A stretch of DNA of 25,621 nt from an uncultured Actinomycetes bacterium (GTDB lineage: Bacteria > Actinomycetota > Acidimicrobiia > Acidimicrobiales > Ilumatobacteraceae), in NCBI GenBank assembly GCA_903858075.1, contig CAIOHI010000167.1:1-25621 (forward strand), written 5' to 3'. The notes below the pieces were generated by a model, which was not told where the DNA came from, made no database searches, and saw only the letters and a list, made by a program, of their open reading frames with translations. Within the stretch, counting starts at the first letter, position 1, and the number at the start of each line of letters is the position of its first letter. A program made the translations under genes and the position numbers. Below, in pieces: positions 20,029 through 25,621 of the stretch.

Positions 20029-21741
20029 ATGCTCGACGTTCTAATTACCGGTGGAGATGTTATTGACGGTACGGGTGCAGTGCGCCGACGTGCCGACGTG
20101 GGAATTGTTGATGGGCGTATTACTCAAATTGGCACCATCACCGAATCCGCGCATCAAACCATCGATGCCACTGGCAAAGTAGTCACACCTGGTTTCATCG
20201 ACCTTCATACGCACTACGACGCTCAAGCATTTTGGGATACCTCACTTAGCCCATCGCCATTGCACGGAGTCACCACTGTCATTGGTGGCAACTGTGGCTT
20301 TACTATTGCGCCACTCACTCCACAAGATGGCGATTATCTCATGCGGATGTTGGCTCGTGTTGAAGGTATGCCGCTCGAGTCGTTGCAGCAAGGTCTGCCA
20401 TGGAACTGGACCACGACAGCTGAGTATCTTGATGCACTCGATGGCACTCTCATGCCGAACGCAGGATTCCTTGTTGGCCATAGTGCACTGCGCCGCGTAG
20501 TAATGCACGATGCTGCCAACCAGCGTGAAGCGACCGACGAAGAAATTGAAGAAATGTGCAACTTGTTACGCGATGGCTTGCGTGCAGGTGGCATGGGCTT
20601 TTCTTCTACTTGGTCACCAAGTCACAACGACCACACTGGTGTTCCAGTTCCGTCACGTCACGGTTCACGTAAAGAACTCATTGCATTGTGTGCAGTAGTT
20701 GAAGAATTCCCCGGAACCACACTTGAATTCATTCCTGCAGTAGGCGAATTTGCTCAAGAGACCTTCGAGCTCATGGGCGATATGAGCGCAGCTGCCAACA
20801 GGCCGTTGAACTGGAACTTGTTGCAGGTGTACGCCCAGAACTGGGAACTTGTTCAACATCAATTGAAAGGTTTCGATATTGCTGCAGAACGTGGTGGCAA
20901 AGTCATTGCGCTCACGTTGCCAGACACCTTCCGCATTCGCTTGAACTTCAAGAGCGGATTCATCTTGGACATCTTGAATGGCTGGGACGAATTGATGGCG
21001 CTTCCTGACGATGTCAAACTCACCATGATGCGTGACCCTAAGGGTCGCGATGAAATGAATCGTTTGGCGCAAAGCACGCAAGGCCCTACCCGTTCCATTG
21101 GTAACTGGGGCGCATATATTTTGCTCGAAACCTTTACCGACAAGTGGCAGAAATATGCGGGTCGCCTCATTGGTGACATTGCAAAAGAACTCAAAGTAGA
21201 GCCATGGGATCTCTTAATGGACATCGTCATTGACGACAATTTGCGCACGGTCATTGCCAACCAAGACAAAGGTCAAGATACGGCAACATGGAAGCGCCGT
21301 GTTGAAGTGTGGCGCGATGAGCGTGCCATTGTGGGCGCAAGCGATGCAGGTGCTCACCTCGACATGATTGACAGCTTTGCTTTCTCAACAACACTCATTG
21401 CTCGCGCTGTACGTGATGAAAAACTCATGGACCTCGAAGAAGCGGTGTACCACCTCACCGAGCAGCCAGCTCGTCTGTACGGCTTGCGTAACCGTGGCCG
21501 TATTGAAGTGGGTTACTGTGCCGACGTTGTGGTACTCGACCCGCTCACCGTTGGCCCTGGTCCGGTGTACACAAAGTTCGATATGCCTGCTGGCGCCGGA
21601 CGCGTATATGGGGAAGCTGAAGGAATCAACCACGTTCTCATCAATGGTGTTGAAACGGTACGTAACGGAGAAATTCTCACAGCACGGCCCGGAACCTTGT
21701 TGCGCTCGGGTCGCGATACCGACACGGTGACCGCGCGCTAA
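20029..21741 (+). CDS. N-acyl-D-amino-acid deacylase-like amidohydrolase
   Basis: 570-aa member of the amidohydrolase superfamily, D-aminoacylase / dihydroorotase-like branch. Seen: 'DVLITGGDVIDGTGA' (3-17), metal ligands His60 and His62 in 'GFIDLHTHYDAQ', Cys89 in 'IGGNCGFT' (the D-aminoacylase Cys ligand), His151 in 'LVGHSALR', Asp439 in 'GASDAGAHLD', and a C-terminal return to the small beta domain ('GYCADVVVLDPLTV'). It is longer than classic D-aminoacylase by an insertion around 255-350. The family hydrolyses N-acyl-D-amino acids or similar amides; the true substrate is open. A GGGGGA site lies at 20020-20025 close to ATG, and it follows the M24 gene by 27 bp. Confidence 0.88.
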   Translation: MLDVLITGGDVIDGTGAVRRRADVGIVDGRITQIGTITESAHQTIDATGKVVTPGFIDLHTHYDAQAFWDTSLSPSPLHGVTTVIGGNCGFTIAPLTPQDGDYLMRMLARVEGMPLESLQQGLPWNWTTTAEYLDALDGTLMPNAGFLVGHSALRRVVMHDAANQREATDEEIEEMCNLLRDGLRAGGMGFSSTWSPSHNDHTGVPVPSRHGSRKELIALCAVVEEFPGTTLEFIPAVGEFAQETFELMGDMSAAANRPLNWNLLQVYAQNWELVQHQLKGFDIAAERGGKVIALTLPDTFRIRLNFKSGFILDILNGWDELMALPDDVKLTMMRDPKGRDEMNRLAQSTQGPTRSIGNWGAYILLETFTDKWQKYAGRLIGDIAKELKVEPWDLLMDIVIDDNLRTVIANQDKGQDTATWKRRVEVWRDERAIVGASDAGAHLDMIDSFAFSTTLIARAVRDEKLMDLEEAVYHLTEQPARLYGLRNRGRIEVGYCADVVVLDPLTVGPGPVYTKFDMPAGAGRVYGEAEGINHVLINGVETVRNGEILTARPGTLLRSGRDTDTVTAR

Positions 21742-21784
21742 GAGTTTTTGGTCACAAATTCACTGTTCATGGGGCTGCGTCGCC

Positions 21785-21790
21785 TAGGTT
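21785..21790 (+). promoter_or_regulatory. -10 box for leaderless membrane-protein gene
   Basis: TAGGTT, 7 nt before GTG 21798 and 10 nt before ATG 21801. By the spacing seen elsewhere GTG is the better leaderless start. Confidence 0.45.
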
Positions 21791-21797
21791 GCATGTC

Positions 21798-22535
21798 GTG
21801 ATGCGACTCGATGCGGCCACAGTACTTCTGCAATGGGCAAGTGGAGGTCTGCTTTTTTGTTGGCTCACTACCCGCAACAGTGAAATTGGCCGTGGCTACA
21901 CCTGGCTCTTGCATGGTGTGTATGCAGCACTGGCAATGGGTGCATTTGCTTGTGGGCTCGTCTTAGGAGTCGTACCTGTGCGTGAAGGTGCGTCGCTCAT
22001 TGTTGCAGCGCTTGCATTGCTTACATTAAGAAAGACGCCGCCGCATCGCCTCCTCATTGCGCCACTCATTGGTGGCATCGGTGTTGTTGCTGGTGCACTC
22101 GATGTGGCTGGCGGCCTTGGTGATTCTTTGTTGGCAACATTTCGCGTCGTTATTGGAGCAATGTTCTTGGGCGCCATTACCGATGCCATGTTGTTGGGTC
22201 ACTGGTACTTGGTGCAGCCAGGAATGCCACGCAAGTTGCTCAACGACCTTGTGGACGTCATGTACTGGGCGCTACCGCTGGAAGTGCTCGCAATGCTGTT
22301 GCCAACCGGAATGGTGAGCGTTATCAACGGGTCCATTGATGATGGCTGGAATGGCACCCTTGGCTGGTTCTGGATCGCCTGTGTAGTGACTACAGCAGTA
22401 CTTGTGGTGGTCACAAAAGCAGCACTGAAAGAACGCAGTTATTCAGCAGTCATGGCTGCAACGGGGCTCTTGTATTTGGCAATTCTCACTGCTTTTGGTG
22501 TTGATCTTGTTGCACGCGCTGTGCTTGCCAGCTAG
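21798..22535 (+). CDS. Polytopic membrane protein, unknown
   Basis: 245-aa integral membrane protein with about seven hydrophobic helices (roughly residues 5-22, 33-57, 60-75, 84-104, 110-130, 150-172, 183-203 and a last one near 218-240; the count is by eye). Between helices 4 and 5 is the striking segment 'DAMLLGHWYLVQPGMPRKLLND', whose GHWYLVQP core I have the impression of having seen in uncharacterised bacterial membrane proteins, but I cannot name a family. A soluble loop 'INGSIDDGWNGTLGW' precedes helix 6 or 7. The start is GTG 21798 or ATG 21801. Neighbouring genes give no function. Confidence 0.82.
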   Translation: MMRLDAATVLLQWASGGLLFCWLTTRNSEIGRGYTWLLHGVYAALAMGAFACGLVLGVVPVREGASLIVAALALLTLRKTPPHRLLIAPLIGGIGVVAGALDVAGGLGDSLLATFRVVIGAMFLGAITDAMLLGHWYLVQPGMPRKLLNDLVDVMYWALPLEVLAMLLPTGMVSVINGSIDDGWNGTLGWFWIACVVTTAVLVVVTKAALKERSYSAVMAATGLLYLAILTAFGVDLVARAVLAS

Positions 22536-22575
22536 TAACTTCGCTTACGGTTTTTCTTCTGGAGTCACCAGCATC

Positions 22576-22581
22576 TAGCGT
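22576..22581 (+). promoter_or_regulatory. -10 box for leaderless acyl-CoA dehydrogenase gene
   Basis: TAGCGT, 7 nt before ATG 22589, in the 53-bp gap after the membrane-protein gene. No -35 box is clear. Confidence 0.45.
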
Positions 22582-22588
22582 GAGATAA

Positions 22589-23746
22589 ATGGAAGCTTTC
22601 CCGCGCACAATTTTTGATGATGTCCACCAGCAATTCCGTTCCACCTTTCGTTCGTGGCTCGATAAAGAAGTAGTACCTCATCACGAAGAGTGGGAAGCTG
22701 CAGGCATTACTCCTCGCGAGTTATGGCTTAATGCAGGTAAGCAAGGTTTTCTCGGTCTCAATGTTCCTGCTGCATACGGTGGCGGCGACACAGACGACTA
22801 TCACTTTGCGGCAATCATGGCGGAAGAAATTGGCACAACCGGGGTCATTGGTAGTGCCAACGGAATCACCTTGCACAACGACATTGTGCTGCCGTATTTT
22901 CTTGGTCTCGCCAACGATGAACAACGTTCGCGCTTTTTGCCGGGCATGGTGACCGGCGAAGTTATTGGAGCACTAGGAATTACTGAACCCAACACGGGAA
23001 GTGATGTTGCAGGTATACGCACAACCGGCCTGAAAAAGGGTGGTGCATTCATTGTGAACGGTGCCAAAACCTTTATCTCGAATGGCATCAACAGCGATGT
23101 GGTCATTGTTGTATGTCGCACCGACCCAGAAAAAGGGCCCCGCGGTATTTCGTTGTTGCTTGTTGAACGTGGAATGAAGGGCTTTGAACGTGGCCGCAAC
23201 CTCAGCAAGTTAGGAATGCATGCTCAAGACACTGCAGAGCTTTTCTTTTCCGACGTTGAAGTTCCTGCCGAAAACGTATTAGGCGAAGAGGGCAATGGGT
23301 TCGTGTATCTCATGACCAACCTTGCCCAAGAGCGACTTGGTATTGCTGTGGGTGCGGTTGCTGTTGCCGATGCGGCATTGCATTGGACGCTTGACTACAC
23401 AAAAGAACGTAAAGCGTTTGGGCAATCTATTTCACAGTTCCAAAACAGCAAGTTCCTTCTTGCAGAACTTGCGACAGAAGTGCAAATTGCTCAGGTGTAT
23501 GTCGACCGGTGTGTAGAACTGCACTGTGAAGGCAAGCTTTCTGCAGAACAGGCAGCAGCCGCGAAGTTCTGGACTACTGAACTACAAAACAAAGTCGTTG
23601 ACCGTTGCCTGCAGTTGCACGGCGGTTATGGCTACATGATGGAATACCCCATTGCACGAGCATGGGCCGACAGCCGTATTCAAACCATTTACGGTGGCAC
23701 CACCGAAATTATGAAAGAAATTGTTGGTCGGTCAATTACAAAATAG
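22589..23746 (+). CDS. Acyl-CoA dehydrogenase, long-chain/isovaleryl type by active site
   Basis: 385-aa complete enzyme: N-terminal helical domain, beta domain with 'ALGITEPNTGSDVAGI' (128-143) and 'VNGAKTFISNG' (156-166), and C-terminal domain with 'TKERKAFGQSISQFQ' (271-285) and 'LQLHGGYGYMMEYPIARAWAD' region (341-361). The usual catalytic Glu of medium- and short-chain enzymes is replaced by Gly369 (YGGTTEI), while Glu248 in 'QERLGIA' is at the place used by long-chain and isovaleryl-CoA dehydrogenases. So the sequence predicts a base on helix G. Substrate could be long-chain or branched acyl-CoA. The ATG follows a -10 box by 7 nt. Its last 11 bp overlap the CoA-transferase gene on the other strand. 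Confidence 0.94.
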   Translation: MEAFPRTIFDDVHQQFRSTFRSWLDKEVVPHHEEWEAAGITPRELWLNAGKQGFLGLNVPAAYGGGDTDDYHFAAIMAEEIGTTGVIGSANGITLHNDIVLPYFLGLANDEQRSRFLPGMVTGEVIGALGITEPNTGSDVAGIRTTGLKKGGAFIVNGAKTFISNGINSDVVIVVCRTDPEKGPRGISLLLVERGMKGFERGRNLSKLGMHAQDTAELFFSDVEVPAENVLGEEGNGFVYLMTNLAQERLGIAVGAVAVADAALHWTLDYTKERKAFGQSISQFQNSKFLLAELATEVQIAQVYVDRCVELHCEGKLSAEQAAAAKFWTTELQNKVVDRCLQLHGGYGYMMEYPIARAWADSRIQTIYGGTTEIMKEIVGRSITK

Positions 23747-24923
23747 CGCCGATGGAGCGCAAGTGCGCTGCATCGAAACCAAGTTCGCTCACAATTTCAT
23801 CGCTGTGTTCGCCCACCATTGGTGCTGGGCGACTCACGCGTAATTTCGTGTCGGAAAAGACAACCGCCGGGCGCACTTCACGCATGTTTCCAGCAGTGTG
23901 ATGCATGCGCTCAACAAAAACTTCATTGTGAAGAATTTGTGGGTCAGATGGCAGGTCGGCAATGGTGTTCACTCGCGATGCAGGAACATCGTTCTCCTCA
24001 GCAACGCGTAAGAAATCGTCGAGGTTGGCCTCGAGTGCATGCTTTGCCATGGTCGACACAAGTGCTTCCATATTTTGACCACGATTTTTAGCTGAGGTAA
24101 AGCGCGGGTCGTCAGCAATGGATTCATGACCAAGTGCGGCACACCAGCCGCGGAACTCGGCGTCACTGACTGCAGAGCCGGCGCAGTATCCGTCAGACAA
24201 AGTAGTAACGGAGTAATTTGCTCCGAGCGTGGGCATGCGGTTGACGTCGTCGTCGAGCAGAGCTGCATCCATGCCGCCGTCGGGCCAGAGGAACGCAACA
24301 GCCGAGTCGAGCATGGCAACAGTGAGGTGTTGACCTTTGGCAATGCCGCGTTCGCGTGCAAATAGTGCAGAGGTAATACTTTGCATTGCGGTGTACGAGG
24401 TGACCTTGTCGCACACCAAGTTGCGCAACATGCCAGGCGCTCCGGTTGCGGGGTCGGTTTGCACTGCTGCCATGCCACTTGCAGCTTGAATAACGTTGTC
24501 GTACACACGGCGGTGGCTATTGGGTCCAGTCGGGCCGTATCCGCTCACAGAAACATAAATGAGATTGGGGTTGAACTTCTTCACGTCGTCATAACCAAGG
24601 CCTAAACGGTCCATTGCGCCAGGTCGGAAGTTTTGAATGAACACGTCAGCGTCTGCAATGAGTTTTTTGAGAACATCAAGGCCTTCAGCTTGTTTCACGT
24701 TCAACGTAATGGCGCGCTTGCCACGGTTGTTGAGTGAGAACAAACCAGTCATGCCACCTTTGCTCGTGCCAAGAAATCGCATGAGGTCGCCAAGACCGGG
24801 AGACTCGACTTTGATGACGTCGGCACCGTAGTCGGCAAGCATCATTGCGGTGAGTGGTCCGGAAATCATTACCGACATGTCGACAACTTTGATTCCCGCA
24901 AGTGGGCCAGTATTAGTAGTCAT
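23736..24923 (-). CDS. CaiB/BaiF family (class III) CoA-transferase
   Basis: 395-aa enzyme of the family III CoA-transferases, which move CoA between acyl groups through an aspartyl-CoA intermediate. Seen: N-terminal 'GIKVVDMSVMISGPL' (10-24) and 'LADYGADVIKVE' (29-40), 'LNNRGKRAITLNVK' (64-77), 'NFRPGAMDRLGLGYDD' (98-113), and the predicted catalytic Asp172 in 'LVCDKVTSY', by alignment from memory with Asp169 of formyl-CoA transferase. The C-terminal part has 'NDVPASRVNTIADL' and 'PAPMVGEHSDEIV'. Substrate cannot be set; racemase members share the fold. A GGGGGAG ribosome site lies at 24928-24934. It follows the amidase gene by 25 bp and is likely in one operon with it. Confidence 0.92.
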   Translation of the reverse strand: MTTNTGPLAGIKVVDMSVMISGPLTAMMLADYGADVIKVESPGLGDLMRFLGTSKGGMTGLFSLNNRGKRAITLNVKQAEGLDVLKKLIADADVFIQNFRPGAMDRLGLGYDDVKKFNPNLIYVSVSGYGPTGPNSHRRVYDNVIQAASGMAAVQTDPATGAPGMLRNLVCDKVTSYTAMQSITSALFARERGIAKGQHLTVAMLDSAVAFLWPDGGMDAALLDDDVNRMPTLGANYSVTTLSDGYCAGSAVSDAEFRGWCAALGHESIADDPRFTSAKNRGQNMEALVSTMAKHALEANLDDFLRVAEENDVPASRVNTIADLPSDPQILHNEVFVERMHHTAGNMREVRPAVVFSDTKLRVSRPAPMVGEHSDEIVSELGFDAAHLRSIGAIL

Positions 24924-24948
24924 TTCTCTCCCCCAAAAGTAAAACTCT

Positions 24949-25620
24949 TTATATCGTTGCAGATGGAGCCACTAGTGGCCATGGTCGTGCGCGCTCAATT
25001 GCTAAACCCAGTTCCAAAAGAACCTGTTCTTGAAAGTGTTTACCCACAATTTGCAAGCCAACGGGCATGCCGTCGACTTGCCCAGCGGGAACTGACAACG
25101 CAGGGTTGCCGTGCAGGTTTGCAGGAAAGGTGAGCTTGCCATTGTTGGCCGCACCACCTTTTTCTCCGCCGAAGGTATCGGGGAGTGGGCCTTCTGCAGC
25201 GAAGGCAATATCGGGGTTACTTGCAGTGAGCAAAATATCGACTTCAGAGAAAATGGCAGCCATGCGCTCATTTAACTTCATGCGCCGTTGTTCAATTTTG
25301 TCGCGCGCAGCTGAGCTGTAGAGCCCGCTCGTGAACTCTAAGCCCATGCGAATTTCTGGTGTGAGTACATCGGCACACTCTGGCCAAAATTCAGCAAGTT
25401 CTGCAGCAATAGAGATCATTCCTGAAATAGACCATGCGGCACCCATGCTGGGCAAGTCGGTATTCACGTTGTCGATGCGACGCAACCCTTGCGAACTAAT
25501 GAGCCACTCTGCTGTTTCATTCAATACGTTCCACATGTGTGGCGACACCACAGCGCCACCCCAGTTCGGCACCACTGCAACGCGCAACCCACGCAATGAA
25601 AGTGTGCCAAGTGCATCTTC
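24949..25620 (-). CDS. Amidase-signature enzyme, C-terminal part (cut by window end)
   Basis: The frame is open to the right edge (upstream codons read EDALGTLS before 'LRGLRVAVVPN'), so the Ser-Ser-Lys catalytic core lies outside the window and the TTG at 25596 is not the start. What is seen is the C-terminal half: 'GLRVAVVPNWGGAVVSP', a helical region with 'WPECADVLTPEIRMGLEFTSGL', 'FSEVDILLTASNPDIAF', and the family ending 'NLHGNPALSVPAGQVDGMPVGLQIVGKHFQEQ', which is diagnostic (N-x-x-G-x-P-x-x-S-x-P, then P-x-G-L-Q). It hydrolyses amides or transfers their ammonia; since no GatB or GatC gene is beside it and it pairs with a CoA-transferase, a catabolic amidase is more likely than GatA. 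Confidence 0.9.
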   Translation of the reverse strand, partial: EDALGTLSLRGLRVAVVPNWGGAVVSPHMWNVLNETAEWLISSQGLRRIDNVNTDLPSMGAAWSISGMISIAAELAEFWPECADVLTPEIRMGLEFTSGLYSSAARDKIEQRRMKLNERMAAIFSEVDILLTASNPDIAFAAEGPLPDTFGGEKGGAANNGKLTFPANLHGNPALSVPAGQVDGMPVGLQIVGKHFQEQVLLELGLAIERARPWPLVAPSATI

Positions 25621-25621
25621 C

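Noticed and set aside
20665..21269. Minus-strand frames over the amidohydrolase gene (138 and 136 aa)
   Set aside because: Both read like shadows, Ser/Cys-rich without motifs, inside a well-supported plus-strand gene.
22536..22588. Possible terminator (T-run near 22551) after the membrane-protein gene
   Set aside because: A short T-run is present but no stable stem precedes it.

Overview
The window is a dense piece of a mid-GC bacterial chromosome, most likely an actinobacterium of the Acidimicrobiia type (possibly a streamlined freshwater or marine lineage). This is an inference from a homodimeric actinobacterial-type AceE, a LipA with the actinobacterial 'VARDD' variant, an actinobacterial HhH-GPD family protein, many fatty-acid and CoA genes, and at least eight starts that sit 6-8 nt behind a TAnnnT -10 box, the pattern of leaderless mRNAs. 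I assign 23 protein genes, two of them cut by the window edges. I see no rRNA, tRNA, CRISPR array, insertion sequence or phage gene, and no gap above 100 bp.

Layout. (1) 2-828, plus: acyl-CoA dehydrogenase tail and a membrane-anchored unknown protein. (2) 774-2413, minus: an 87-aa unknown protein and a GT2 glycosyltransferase; divergent from them at 2447-3478 are a 74-aa unknown protein and an alpha/beta-hydrolase-fold protein whose nucleophile position is Asn. (3) 3479-7782, minus: aceE, HhH-GPD protein, galE. (4) 7850-9169, plus: RNase HI and a short-chain dehydrogenase. (5) 9170-12987, minus: TIGR01777 epimerase, FAD oxidoreductase, SRPBCC protein, argJ. (6) 13061-21741, plus: a membrane-anchored unknown protein, then lpd (E3), an E2 acyltransferase, a LipB-LipA fusion, a pirin and an M24 peptidase, then an amidohydrolase. 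(7) 21798-23746, plus: a polytopic membrane protein and an acyl-CoA dehydrogenase; facing them on minus, an amidase (cut) and a CaiB/BaiF CoA-transferase.

How the genes fit together. The main theme is pyruvate dehydrogenase and its cofactor. E1 (aceE) is at 5.1-7.8 kb; E3, E2 and the enzymes that make and attach lipoate are in one operon at 13.5-18 kb. The two lipoate-assembly steps (octanoyl transfer and sulfur insertion) are in one polypeptide, and that gene overlaps by 4 bp a pirin, a family reported to bind PDH E1 in Serratia. The most interesting system here is this E3-E2-LipBA-pirin cassette. Gene packing is extreme: five start/stop overlaps of 4 bp on ATGA or GTGA (plus a TTGA case), two convergent pairs whose stop codons abut as TAACTA, and two convergent pairs that overlap (55 and 11 bp).
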